A DNA stretch of 64,000 nucleotides, taken from assembly GCF_014851675.1 (NCBI RefSeq), contig NZ_JACVAE010000001.1, positions 682,001 through 746,000 on the forward strand, given 5' to 3'. The notes under the pieces were generated by a model that had not been told where the DNA came from, did not search any database, and worked only from the letters and a program-made list of their open reading frames with translations. Every line of letters begins with the position of its first letter. The stretch's first letter is position 1. The DNA is from Rhizobium sp. ARZ01 (GTDB lineage: Bacteria; Pseudomonadota; Alphaproteobacteria; Rhizobiales; Rhizobiaceae). Shown one piece after another: positions 34,584 through 43,048 of the stretch. Position numbers and translations under genes: made by a program.

Positions 34584-35762
34584 CTACCTGTTCGCGTCGA
34601 TATAATCGCGGCGATACCTTGGGCCGAGGCTCGTCAGGAGCACATAGTCGATCGTGCCGCCCGCCTTCGCCACCTTCTCGATCGGCATGTTGGGACCGAA
34701 CAGTTCGATGAAGTCGCCGGCACGGACCGAACCTGGCGGCAGGTCGGTCACGTCGAAATGGGTCAGGTCCATGGTAACGCGGCCGATCAGCGGCACGGCG
34801 CGCCCATGCAGGTAGCCGCTGGCGCCGGAAATGCCGGTCTGACGCAGCGGCACGCCGGCACCGGAAAGGCTGCGCAGGTAACCGTCGGCATAACCGATCG
34901 CGACGACAGCAATCCGGCTGTCGCGGGTCAGCGTGGCCGCGGCACCGTAGCTGACGCTTTCACCGATCTTCGCATCACGAACCTGAAGGATGCGCGCCTC
35001 GGCCTTGACGACCGGCTTCATCGGGTTCGGCTCGTCGTTGACAGCAGCGCCGCCGTAAAGCGAAATGCCGGGGCGCGTCAGGTCGAAGTGGAATTCTTCG
35101 CCGAGGAAGATGCCCGCGGAATTGGCTAGGCTCGCCTCGACGCCATCGAACGCCTTGGTCGCAGCCCGGAAACGGTCGAGCTGCATGCGGTTCATCGGGT
35201 GCATCGGCTCGTCGCCGCAGGCGAGGTGGCTCAGGATCAGCACGGGCGAAAAGCTTGCCGGCCGGGCCGGGTCATGGGCGAGCGCGATCGCATCGTTCAC
35301 CGACAGGCCGAGCCGGTTCATGCCGGTATCGACCTGCAGCGCGCACGGATGATCGCCGCGCTCCGAAATTGCCGCCATGAAGACGGCGAGTTGGTTTTGC
35401 GAGGCGAGCACCGGTACCAGATCGTATTCGAAGAACAGCCTCTCCGAGCCCGGCCACATTCCCGAAAGGACGAAGATGCGCCCGTCCGGCACGAGTGGCC
35501 GCAGCGCTACACCCTCTGCTGGGCTTGCGACGAAGAAGTCGCGCGCGCCGGCGTCGTAGAATGTTCGCGCCGCCGGCTCCAGCCCGGTGCCATAGGCGTC
35601 GGCCTTGAGAACGGCCGCTGTGCGCGCGGCTCCCGATTTCTTCGCCATGAAGCGCCAGTTGTCGGCGAGCGCTCGAAGATCGACCGTCAACCGCGCATGC
35701 TCTTCGCCGATGGGGGCAGTGGATGAGAAGGGGCTCTCTGAGAAAAAACTGCTCTTCGTCAT
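34584..35762 (-). CDS. alr: Alanine racemase
   Basis: PLP enzyme interconverting L- and D-alanine for cell-wall synthesis. The 392-aa protein has the PLP lysine in AVLKADAYGTG (about residue 53), the phosphate-binding region near SHLACGDEP, and the second catalytic tyrosine in VSYGAAAT (about 262). C-terminal TIDYVLLTSLGPRYRRDY fits the family end. It follows dnaB and precedes radA, the order typical of rhizobial chromosomes. Confidence 0.95.
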   Translation of the reverse strand: MTKSSFFSESPFSSTAPIGEEHARLTVDLRALADNWRFMAKKSGAARTAAVLKADAYGTGLEPAARTFYDAGARDFFVASPAEGVALRPLVPDGRIFVLSGMWPGSERLFFEYDLVPVLASQNQLAVFMAAISERGDHPCALQVDTGMNRLGLSVNDAIALAHDPARPASFSPVLILSHLACGDEPMHPMNRMQLDRFRAATKAFDGVEASLANSAGIFLGEEFHFDLTRPGISLYGGAAVNDEPNPMKPVVKAEARILQVRDAKIGESVSYGAAATLTRDSRIAVVAIGYADGYLRSLSGAGVPLRQTGISGASGYLHGRAVPLIGRVTMDLTHFDVTDLPPGSVRAGDFIELFGPNMPIEKVAKAGGTIDYVLLTSLGPRYRRDYIDANR

Positions 35763-35911
35763 GCTTCTGGAATACTCGTTCCCGCTGCGGGCGGCAACAG
35801 GATTGAAAACGAGAGTTCACGCGGGAGTTGGTCGGGGCAGCAACAAGGGGCTTTCAGGATGGGCCGGTTCCCTCTAACGTCCGACAAAAAATGAGGGGCA
35901 GGCGGGCCGAG

Positions 35912-36514
35912 ATGGGAAAACACTGGGCAGTTGCGGTGTTGGTGTTGGGATCGCTGGCCGTGCCAGGCTTGTCGCCGTCCCACGCGCAGGAGCTTGAGGG
36001 GGCGTCAAGCATGGTGCGCGACGCATTTGCAACGCTACTCGGCCTCGAACTGGAAGAAGGCGTTACAGGCGATGGCAGCAGCGACATTTATCGCTCGATA
36101 CTGGACAACCCCGATGCTCCACGGCTTCTGACCTATCTGGAAGTGGGGGGCAATGTCTGCCGCGCACGCACCGCTTCGGCTCTCCAGTTTCCCGGGAAGT
36201 GGGCCGTGCTGTCCCTGACCTTGACGGATTTGCGTCAAGTCACGCGCGCCGTCGCCTATGGATCACTGGACGACATGATTGCCGAGCGGAAGCCGCTCCA
36301 GCCAAACGATCCGGATGCAAGGCAACTGGTCCTCGAGGGAATCGGGCTGCGATGCACGCGGCGCCTGTCGCTGGGCTCTGATACAGGCAAGCCGGTCAGC
36401 ACCTGCAGTGACCGGCTTGATATCGCGATGACGAGCGAGGCACAGACGACGCACGCCCGAAAGGCGCTCGCCCTCATGGCCGAGAAGTGCGGCATCACGG
36501 TTCTTGCGAATTGA
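35912..36514 (+). CDS. Exported protein of unknown function
   Basis: A 200-aa protein with a signal peptide (hydrophobic AVAVLVLGSLAVPGL, cleavage near SHAQ) and five cysteines in the mature part, which may form disulfides. I do not recognise a domain. Start 35912 is chosen for the signal peptide; ATG 35891 would add seven basic residues. It is the only plus-strand gene inside a long minus-strand housekeeping run, placed between alr and dnaB, which makes it look like a later insertion into that order. Confidence 0.65.
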   Translation: MGKHWAVAVLVLGSLAVPGLSPSHAQELEGASSMVRDAFATLLGLELEEGVTGDGSSDIYRSILDNPDAPRLLTYLEVGGNVCRARTASALQFPGKWAVLSLTLTDLRQVTRAVAYGSLDDMIAERKPLQPNDPDARQLVLEGIGLRCTRRLSLGSDTGKPVSTCSDRLDIAMTSEAQTTHARKALALMAEKCGITVLAN

Positions 36515-36530
36515 CCGACTGCACCGGTTC

Positions 36531-38033
36531 TCAGTGTTCCTCGTACTGCGAGAAGGACGGGTCGGCGAGGTCGGTGAAGCGGGTGAACTCCGACTGGAAC
36601 GCGAGCTTCACCGTGCCGGTCGGGCCGTGACGCTGCTTGGCGATGATCACGTCGGCGGTGCCCTTCACCTTTTCGAACAGCATCTTCCACTCGTCATACT
36701 TCGGGTCGAACTCGTCACGCGGCTCGAGGTTCTTGACGTAGTATTCCTCGCGGAACACGAACAGCACCACGTCGGCGTCCTGCTCGATCGAGCCCGATTC
36801 ACGAAGGTCGGAGAGCTGCGGGCGCTTGTCCTCTCGGCTTTCCACCTGACGGGAGAGCTGGGAGAGCGCGATGATCGGCACGTTCAGTTCCTTGCCGAGC
36901 GCCTTCAGGCCGGTGGTGATCTGGGTGATTTCCTGCACGCGGTTGTCGCTCGACTTGCCCGAACCGGTCATGAGCTGGATATAGTCGACCACCAGGCAAT
37001 CAAGACCGCGCTGGCGCTTCAAGCGGCGCGCGCGGGCAGAGAGCTGGGCGATCGAGATACCACCGGTCTGGTCGATGAAGAGCGGCACCTTCTGCATCAT
37101 TTGCGAGCAGGCGACGAGTTTTTCGAAATCGTGCTCCGAGATATCGCCGCGGCGGATTTTTGACGAGGAGACTTCCGTCTGCTCGGAGATGATACGTGTG
37201 GCGAGCTGTTCGGAGGACATTTCGAGCGAGTAGAAGCCGACGACGCCGCCGTTCTTCGCCTTGTACGAACCGTCGGCTTGAACTTCCTGTTCGTACGCGG
37301 CGGCAATGTTGTAGGCGATGTTGGTGGCAAGCGAGGTCTTGCCCATACCGGGACGTCCGGCAAGCACGATCAAGTCCGAGCGCTGCAGGCCGCCCATGCG
37401 GGCGTCGAGCGAGTGGATGCCGGTTGAAATGCCAGAGAGCGAGCCGTCGCGCTCGAAGGCCTGCCCCGCCATGTCGATCGCCAGTGCCACCGCGTCGTTG
37501 AACGACTGGAAGCCACCGTCGTAGCGGCCGGTCTCAGCCAGCTCGAAGAGGCGCCGTTCGGCGTCTTCGATCTGGTTTTGCGGCGGCATGTCGAGCGGCG
37601 CGTCATAGGCGATGTTGACCATGTCCTCGCCGATCGTGATCAGCGAGCGGCGCAGCGCCAGATCGTAGATCGCCCGGCCGTAGTCCTCGGCGTTGATGAT
37701 CGTCACGGCCTCGGCGGCAAGGCGGGCGAGGTATTGCGGGATGGTCAGGTCGCCGACGCGGCCGTCCGCCGGCAGATGCGTCTTCAAGGTGATCGTCGTT
37801 GCGATCTTGCCCATCCGGATCGTGTCGCCGGCGAGTTCGAAGATCTTGCGGTGCAGCGGCTCCTGGAAGTGGATCGGCTTGAGGAAATCCGAGACGCGAT
37901 AGTAGGCGTCGTTGTTGACCAGGATCGCGCCCAGCAGCGCCTGCTCGGCCTCGATGTTGTTCGGCGCCTCACGGTGATGCACGCCAATGTCGTTGCGGCC
38001 CGGATTGGCAAGTTTTCGCACGGCGTCGTTCAT
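36531..38033 (-). CDS. dnaB: Replicative DNA helicase
   Basis: Hexameric helicase that unwinds DNA at the replication fork. The 500-aa protein has the N-terminal primase-interacting domain (PPNNIEAEQALLGA type, here APNNIEAEQALLGAILV) and a C-terminal RecA-like domain with Walker A GRPGMGKT (about 223-230), Walker B CLVVDYIQLM and arginine-finger region. ATG 38033 is chosen over earlier in-frame ATGs because the protein then starts shortly before the conserved EAPNNIEAE region. Confidence 0.95.
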   Translation of the reverse strand: MNDAVRKLANPGRNDIGVHHREAPNNIEAEQALLGAILVNNDAYYRVSDFLKPIHFQEPLHRKIFELAGDTIRMGKIATTITLKTHLPADGRVGDLTIPQYLARLAAEAVTIINAEDYGRAIYDLALRRSLITIGEDMVNIAYDAPLDMPPQNQIEDAERRLFELAETGRYDGGFQSFNDAVALAIDMAGQAFERDGSLSGISTGIHSLDARMGGLQRSDLIVLAGRPGMGKTSLATNIAYNIAAAYEQEVQADGSYKAKNGGVVGFYSLEMSSEQLATRIISEQTEVSSSKIRRGDISEHDFEKLVACSQMMQKVPLFIDQTGGISIAQLSARARRLKRQRGLDCLVVDYIQLMTGSGKSSDNRVQEITQITTGLKALGKELNVPIIALSQLSRQVESREDKRPQLSDLRESGSIEQDADVVLFVFREEYYVKNLEPRDEFDPKYDEWKMLFEKVKGTADVIIAKQRHGPTGTVKLAFQSEFTRFTDLADPSFSQYEEH

Positions 38034-38273
38034 GTGGCCCGAATCCCCGAATCCCATTGCAGTGAATGCCCCTGCTTCGACCGGGAAGGCGCACGGGTCA
38101 AGCGCCGTCTGCGCTCGTCTGCGCCAAGGCACGGTCTTCGACCTATCCACAGCGGCACCCGTGCACAAATCCCACAGTGGATCAAAAACCGGCACTACAT
38201 GGGCGGGTGCACGATCGTCAGCCTTGACGCAATCGTGGCACCTCAGGCGATTCGAAAGAATAGGGGCAACGTC

Positions 38274-39560
38274 CTAAAACGACGCTTCCTGTGGAAATTT
38301 TCGCGCACCGGCGGCGCGGCCCTTGCCGTCACCTTCGCGAGCCTTCAGGCAACCCTCACCGTGATCCACATAGTCGCGGGTCAGTGGTACTGCCTGCTGC
38401 TCGTGTGCGAGCTGCAATTGGAAAACGACGAGATTTTGCCAGCGAAACGCGCTCTCGGAACTGGCCAGATAAAATTCCCAGATCCGGCAGAAGCGCTCGT
38501 CGTAGAGCGCCTTGGCTTCGTCCCGCCGCGCCATGAAGCGCTGGCGCCAGTGCCGAAGCGTTTCGGCGTAGTGCAGCCGCAGGATTTCGATGTCGGTGAC
38601 GCCGAACCCCGACTTTTCCACCGCCCGCATCACTTCGGATAGGGCAGGGATGTAGCCGCCGGGGAAGATGTATTTTTCGATGAACGGGTTGTTGCTCGTC
38701 GGTGCATCGGTTCTCCCGATCGTGTGCAGCAGCATCACGCCGTCTCGTTTCAGCAGTGACGCGGCCTTGCGGAAGAAGGTGAGGTAGTTCGGCCGCCCGA
38801 CATGCTCGAACATCCCGACCGAGACGATCCGGTCATAGGTGTCCGACGCATTGCGATAGTCCTCCAGCAGGAAACGCACTTCGTCATCCAAGCCTGCATC
38901 CTTGGCGCGCTGACGCGAGATCGCGAACTGCTCGTCGGAAAGCGTCACCCCAGTCACCTGTGCACCGAGATTTCGGGCGAGATAGAGCGCCATGCCGCCC
39001 CATCCGCTGCCGATATCCAGCACTGACAGCCCCGGCCGGTCCATGGTGAGTTTCGCTGCGATGTGGCGCTTCTTGGCGAGTTGCGCCTCGTCGAGGCTCT
39101 GATCCGGCGTCTCGAAATAGGCGCAGGAATACTGCTTGTCTTCATCGAGGAAGAGATCATAGAGGGCGCCGGTCAGGTCATAGTGATGCTGGACATTGTC
39201 GCGCGAGCGCCGGATCCCATTCTTCTCCCGCAGCCAGCGCAGGAAATAACGGCTTCGTTCGAGGAAGTGATTCCAGTCGCTGTCGTAATATTTGAAGTCG
39301 GGATTGCCGGTGAAGATCGTCGCAAGAAGGGCGAACATGTCGCCCTCGACCAGATCGATGTCGCCGGTGCCATAGTAGTGGCCGAGATAGAAGGCGGGAT
39401 CCAGAACAAGGCCCCATTGGGCGCGCTTGCTGTTCAGGCGGACATGGACTGGCTTCCCAGTGGCGTCGCCAAAACTGCGCGTCTCGCCGTCCGGGTAGGT
39501 GAATTTCAGATTGCCACGTCGAACCAGACGGGAAATCACCGAGGTAAGAATGATTTTCAT
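38274..39560 (-). CDS. cfa: Cyclopropane-fatty-acyl-phospholipid synthase
   Basis: Transfers a methylene group from S-adenosylmethionine to double bonds of membrane lipid acyl chains, modifying the membrane in stationary phase or acid. The 428-aa protein has the SAM motif VLDIGSGWGGMALYLA (about residues 175-190), NVQHHYDLTG, and FPGGYIPALSE. Start 39560 has GGAG 8 nt upstream; the frame is open to 39632 without family sequence. It sits between rplI and dnaB, separated from rplI by a strong terminator. Confidence 0.93.
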   Translation of the reverse strand: MKIILTSVISRLVRRGNLKFTYPDGETRSFGDATGKPVHVRLNSKRAQWGLVLDPAFYLGHYYGTGDIDLVEGDMFALLATIFTGNPDFKYYDSDWNHFLERSRYFLRWLREKNGIRRSRDNVQHHYDLTGALYDLFLDEDKQYSCAYFETPDQSLDEAQLAKKRHIAAKLTMDRPGLSVLDIGSGWGGMALYLARNLGAQVTGVTLSDEQFAISRQRAKDAGLDDEVRFLLEDYRNASDTYDRIVSVGMFEHVGRPNYLTFFRKAASLLKRDGVMLLHTIGRTDAPTSNNPFIEKYIFPGGYIPALSEVMRAVEKSGFGVTDIEILRLHYAETLRHWRQRFMARRDEAKALYDERFCRIWEFYLASSESAFRWQNLVVFQLQLAHEQQAVPLTRDYVDHGEGCLKAREGDGKGRAAGARKFPQEASF

Positions 39561-39660
39561 CTGAATGCTCCATCGCAGGCTGCGGCGGAGCGGGTCTGGG
39601 TCGGAAACCGGCCTGGCGCGGCCCGACCGCATTCCAGTCTGATTTACCTAGCAAATAACA

Positions 39661-39690
39661 AAAAAACCCGGATTTCAACCCGGGTTTTTT
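39661..39690 (-). terminator. Rho-independent terminator after rplI
   Basis: Inverted repeat AAAAAACCCGG (39661-39671) and CCGGGTTTTTT (39680-39690) with an 8-nt loop. On the minus strand it forms a GC stem followed by TTTTTT, about 60 nt after rplI, so it ends the rpsF-rpsR-DUF2232-rplI transcript and isolates cfa. Confidence 0.8.
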
Positions 39691-39749
39691 CGCGCCTATA
39701 GCGGGAGAGACGGAGTGTCAGCCGGAGAGCCCGCTCCGTGCATCAGATC

Positions 39750-40325
39750 TCAGGCTTCTTCGCCTTCGTGGTCGGCATCCGGATCGAAGAAGTCTTCCGG
39801 CTTCAGAGCATCTTCGTCGACGCCGTAGATTGCGTCGGCCGAGGTGAGGCTTTCGCCCTTGGCCTGACGCTCGGCTTCGTCGGCGGAACGCGCGACGTTG
39901 AGGCCGACCGAAATCTCGACTTCCGAATGCAGGTGCAGAACGATCTGGTGAAGGCCGATCGCCTTGATCGGGGTGTTCAGTTCGACCTGGTTGCGGCCGA
40001 TGTTGAAGCCTTCGGCAGCAAGCGCCTCGACGATGTCACGGGCAGCGACCGAGCCGTAGAGCTGGCCGGTTTCGCCGGCGGAGCGAACCATGACGAAGGA
40101 CTTGCCGTCGAGCTTCTCGGCGACCTTCTGGGCTTCCGACTTGCGCTCGAGGTTGCGGGCTTCCAGCGTCGCGCGCTCGGTTTCGAAGCGCTTCTTGTTG
40201 GCTTCGTTGGCGCGCAGCGCCTTGCCGAGCGGCAGAAGGTAGTTACGGGCAAAGCCGTCGCGAACCTTTACGGTTTCGCCCATCTGGCCGAGCTTGGCGA
40301 TGCGTTCGAGAAGAATGACGTCCAT
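39750..40325 (-). CDS. rplI: 50S ribosomal protein L9
   Basis: Binds 23S rRNA near the L1 stalk base. The 191-aa protein begins with [20 protein letters not shown] and [16 protein letters not shown], the L9 signature, followed by the long connecting helix and C-terminal domain. An acidic tail ([20 protein letters not shown]) extends it past the roughly 150 aa of E. coli L9, as is common in alphaproteobacteria. It is last in the operon rpsF-rpsR-DUF2232-rplI. Confidence 0.97.
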   Translation of the reverse strand: MDVILLERIAKLGQMGETVKVRDGFARNYLLPLGKALRANEANKKRFETERATLEARNLERKSEAQKVAEKLDGKSFVMVRSAGETGQLYGSVAARDIVEALAAEGFNIGRNQVELNTPIKAIGLHQIVLHLHSEVEISVGLNVARSADEAERQAKGESLTSADAIYGVDEDALKPEDFFDPDADHEGEEA

Positions 40326-40346
40326 GTTCAGTTCCTTTCTTTCAGT

Positions 40347-41324
40347 TCAGTTGTTGTTCGATTTCGTTTCAGGCTTCGGGCTTGCCGGGGTCAGCGCGAT
40401 GGTGCGCCGGGTATCCGTCAGGCCGAGAACGAGAATGAGGAGGACGGGCAGGGCAAACAGCAGTACCGAGCCGTAGGCCAGCCACAGCGCCGCCAGCCGC
40501 CACGCCTTGCCGCGGCTGCGCTGGTGCAGGATTGCGAAACCGGAAAGCACGAAGCCCGCACCGAACGTGCCGCAGACGAGCGCGCCGATGATCGCCGGAA
40601 TACCACCGGAGAAGCAGAGCAGGAGCCCGCCGAGGAAAATGTAGATCGCGTTACGGTGCATGCGCAGCGCCGTCGGCATGGCCTCGCGTGGGCGCAGTCC
40701 CTTGCCGGACAGGCGCACTACTGCCGTTGCGATGTAGTAGGCCGCAAAGAGCAGGAGAACCCAAAGCGCGCCCTGCACGACCGGTAGCGCAAGCCCGAAG
40801 ATCGCCTTCATCTGCGCGACGGCGGCGGGATCGGGATTGTAGAGCGGTTCCTGCTCCTTCAGCGCCTGCAGCATCAGGTCGACCATCTGGTCGGCGAGTG
40901 CGCCGCTATAGCCGATGATCGCGCCGACGGCGATCATGCCGAGCGTGACCATGACGGCAAGGTGCGTCAGAATGTTGGAAAGCGGATACCAGGCAAGCGC
41001 ATCCTTCGGGCCGCCGAGTTCGGAGGCCGGGCGCGCCAGGTTCGCGAGATTGCTGAGCCAGCCGGCCGGAATTAGCGTGATGATCGTGATCAGCAGCGCG
41101 AAATGCGAGGAGGCCATCGCAGCGGCGACGGCGCCGCCGGCAATCACGGCAACCATCGCGCTCGCATTGCCCCAGCCGAGGCCGGCAATCAGGATGGGCA
41201 GGGCGGAGCCGGCGAAGAAGAAGATCGCAAGGGTCGACTGGACGTTCGCGCTCAGCGAAAGCAGAGCGGCGGTCACACCGGCAACGAGCCCGGTCGCAAT
41301 CGAGGTCCAATTCAAGTTCTGCAC
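40347..41324 (-). CDS. DUF2232 family membrane protein
   Basis: A 325-aa integral membrane protein with about eight hydrophobic helices (for example LVAGVTAALLSLSANVQSTL and ALPVVQGALWVLLLFAAYYI). In alphaproteobacteria this family sits between rpsR and rplI, as it does here with 21 nt to rplI. It has distant similarity in topology to ECF-type and YybS-like proteins; its function is unknown. The leader is rich in hairpins (see 41330-41400). Confidence 0.85.
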   Translation of the reverse strand: MQNLNWTSIATGLVAGVTAALLSLSANVQSTLAIFFFAGSALPILIAGLGWGNASAMVAVIAGGAVAAAMASSHFALLITIITLIPAGWLSNLANLARPASELGGPKDALAWYPLSNILTHLAVMVTLGMIAVGAIIGYSGALADQMVDLMLQALKEQEPLYNPDPAAVAQMKAIFGLALPVVQGALWVLLLFAAYYIATAVVRLSGKGLRPREAMPTALRMHRNAIYIFLGGLLLCFSGGIPAIIGALVCGTFGAGFVLSGFAILHQRSRGKAWRLAALWLAYGSVLLFALPVLLILVLGLTDTRRTIALTPASPKPETKSNNN

Positions 41325-41329
41325 TGCGC

Positions 41330-41400
41330 TGTCCTGTCTTGCCAGACAGTTAGAGGAGTTTCCTGAAAAGTCGTTTCAGGAACCGCTCCCCAACATGGGG
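41330..41400. repeat. Cluster of three hairpins before the DUF2232 gene
   Basis: CTGTC/GACAG near 41332-41348, TTCCTGAAA/TTTCAGGAA at 41360-41382 (perfect 9 bp, 5-nt loop) and CCCCA/TGGGG at 41388-41400 lie just upstream of the DUF2232 start on the minus strand. With the terminator at 41474-41500 they form four hairpins in 170 nt, suggesting attenuation or RNA processing between rpsR and DUF2232. Confidence 0.45.
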
Positions 41401-41473
41401 TTTTGGCTGTCATCCGATACACAATCGGACGGCCGGTGACTGTTCCGATCCGCGCCCAACGCGGAAGGGAGAA

Positions 41474-41500
41474 GAAGGAAGGCGGTGGCCGCCTTCCTTC
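41474..41500 (-). terminator. Strong hairpin after rpsR
   Basis: Perfect 12-bp stem GAAGGAAGGCGG/CCGCCTTCCTTC with a 3-nt loop, about 50 nt after rpsR on the minus strand and followed by TTCTCCCTTCC. It could terminate or attenuate transcription into DUF2232-rplI. Confidence 0.6.
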
Positions 41501-41548
41501 AATATTTTCCTCACGTGCCGGCTTTAGCCGGAACGCAGAACCGTTAGA

Positions 41549-41797
41549 TCAGGCTACGACGTAGGGCAGCAGGCCGAGGAAGCGGGCGCGCTTGATCGCC
41601 TTGGCGAGTTCGCGCTGCTTCTTCTGCGAAACAGCTGTGATGCGGGACGGAACGATCTTGCCGCGCTCGGAAATGTAGCGCGACAGCAGACGGACGTCCT
41701 TGTAGTCGATCTTCGGAGCGTTTGCGCCGGAGAAGGGGCAGGTCTTGCGACGGCGGTGGAACGGGCGGCGAACCGGAGCGGAAGATACTTCAGCCAT
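41549..41797 (-). CDS. rpsR: 30S ribosomal protein S18
   Basis: An 82-aa S18 that pairs with S6 on the 30S platform. It shows [20 protein letters not shown] and the conserved C-terminal [20 protein letters not shown] followed by LPYV. The ribosome-binding site is GGAGAAAAAGACA. It lies 24 nt after rpsF. Confidence 0.97.
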   Translation of the reverse strand: MAEVSSAPVRRPFHRRRKTCPFSGANAPKIDYKDVRLLSRYISERGKIVPSRITAVSQKKQRELAKAIKRARFLGLLPYVVA

Positions 41798-41821
41798 TGT
41801 CTTTTTCTCCTTCAGCTTCGA

Positions 41822-42277
41822 TTACGCGCGGTCTTCACGCGGGGGACGGTCGCCACGCGGCGGACGGTCGCCGAAATCGCGGCGCGGGCCACGGTCGCCG
41901 AAATCACGGCGCGGGCCACGGTCGTCGCCGTCGCGGCGCGGACGGTCGTCACGGTCGCGCTTCTGCATCATCGCGGACGGGCCTTCTTCGTGGGATTCGA
42001 CGGCGATGGTCATGTAGCGCAGGATGTCTTCGTTGATGCGCATCTGGCGTTCCATCTCGTGGATCGCAGCAGCCGGTGCATCGATGTCCATCAGGGCGTA
42101 GTGAGCCTTGCGGTTCTTCTTGATGCGGTAGGTGAGGGACTTGAGGCCCCAGTTCTCGATCCGGCCGACCTTGCCGCCGTTTGCTTCGATCACGCCCTTG
42201 TACTGTTCGACGAGTGCGTCGACCTGCTGGGCGGACACGTCCTGGCGGGCCAGGAATACATGTTCGTAGAGAGCCAT
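41822..42277 (-). CDS. rpsF: 30S ribosomal protein S6
   Basis: A 151-aa S6: [20 protein letters not shown], the RNA-binding core [20 protein letters not shown], and [17 protein letters not shown]. The last 40 residues are an Arg/Asp/Gly-rich tail ([10 protein letters not shown] and GPRRDFGDR repeated), partly encoded by a 27-bp tandem repeat. ATG 42277 is chosen from the S6 start MALYEHV; the open frame extends ten codons further. First gene of the ribosomal operon. Confidence 0.97.
   Translation of the reverse strand: MALYEHVFLARQDVSAQQVDALVEQYKGVIEANGGKVGRIENWGLKSLTYRIKKNRKAHYALMDIDAPAAAIHEMERQMRINEDILRYMTIAVESHEEGPSAMMQKRDRDDRPRRDGDDRGPRRDFGDRGPRRDFGDRPPRGDRPPREDRA
41864..41917. repeat. 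27-bp tandem repeat in the rpsF 3' end
   Basis: Two copies of a 27-nt unit starting ACGGTCGCCGAAATC (41864-41890 and 41891-41917) differing at one base, with a partial third unit after them. They encode the repeated GPRRDFGDR of the S6 tail. Copy number may vary between strains. Confidence 0.8.
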
Positions 42278-42664
42278 GTGGCTTTGCCTTTCTTGCGTTT
42301 GATCCACACCCGGAAACCGGCGCCAAGCCTCAACGACTGATCTTAGAGGCCGAATGGCCTGGGCAAGAAAAGCGTTTCATCTATACGGTCGAGAGCGGAG
42401 ACACGGGAGGCCGAAACGCTTACGTTCCTGTCGCTTCCGCTGCCGGAAACGGCCCTCCGTTCAGCCACCAGCCGATGCGACCGGGTGTTTTGAACAGCGC
42501 GCTTATACGGATTTTTGCCCCGAAAGCAACCCTGCTGCCGGGAATTGTGCGGTTCTGCGCCTGATGGCCATTCGGTACCGTGGTTCCTGCAGTAGAAATC
42601 CGAAGGGAACTTGAAGCCGGAAGCTGCGTTACTCATTCGATCCAACCAGAAGGAGTGAGTAACG
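42278..42664. other. 387-nt divergent spacer upstream of rpsF
   Basis: Holds the promoter region of rpsF (minus) and of the 108-aa gene (plus). Two small hairpins are seen, CCGG-AAA-CCGG (42310-42320) and AGGCC-GAAT-GGCCT (42347-42360), in the expected rpsF leader, where S6-S18 autoregulatory RNAs occur in many bacteria; a match to that motif is not proven. No gene is seen. Confidence 0.45.
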
Positions 42665-42991
42665 ATGCAAGAGCGTCCTGTTCAGGATCCGATTTCTGAA
42701 AACCGCCCGCTGGAGGGCCGTGCCACCGTGGTCAACACGAGCGGTGGAAGCAGGGCCGGCGGCTGGGCAGTCGCGGCCATCGCCGCAGTACTCGTAGCCG
42801 CTGGCGTGTTCTACCTGTCGGGCGGAATGGGCGACGGCGTTGATCCGAACGCCAACACTTCGTCGATCCAGACGCAGGTACCGACCCCGGCGACGCCATC
42901 TACCGATGGCCAGGCCACTGGCACCGAGCCGGCTCCGCAGCCGGTCCAGCCTGCGCCTTCGCAGCCGACGACAGGCGGGACGGGCCAGTAA
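42665..42991 (+). CDS. Small single-pass membrane protein, 108 aa
   Basis: The N-terminal polar part (about 33 residues) is followed by one transmembrane helix (GGWAVAAIAAVLVAAGVFYL, about 34-55) and a Pro/Thr/Gln-rich tail that is probably periplasmic. Ribosome-binding site AAGGAGTGAGT is clear. The fold is not recognised; similar short tailed proteins are common in Rhizobiales. A long terminator follows directly. Confidence 0.7.
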   Translation: MQERPVQDPISENRPLEGRATVVNTSGGSRAGGWAVAAIAAVLVAAGVFYLSGGMGDGVDPNANTSSIQTQVPTPATPSTDGQATGTEPAPQPVQPAPSQPTTGGTGQ

Positions 42992-43000
42992 CGGCGAGTC

Positions 43001-43040
43001 TAAAACGGGAAACCCGCCAGCCGGCGGGTTTCCCGTTTTA
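43001..43040. terminator. Very strong bidirectional terminator
   Basis: Perfect 18-bp stem TAAAACGGGAAACCCGCC (43001-43018) and its complement (43023-43040) with loop AGCC. Outer A/T runs permit use from both sides, ending the 108-aa gene (plus) and the aldo-keto reductase (minus). Confidence 0.85.
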
Positions 43041-43048
43041 TCGCCGTG

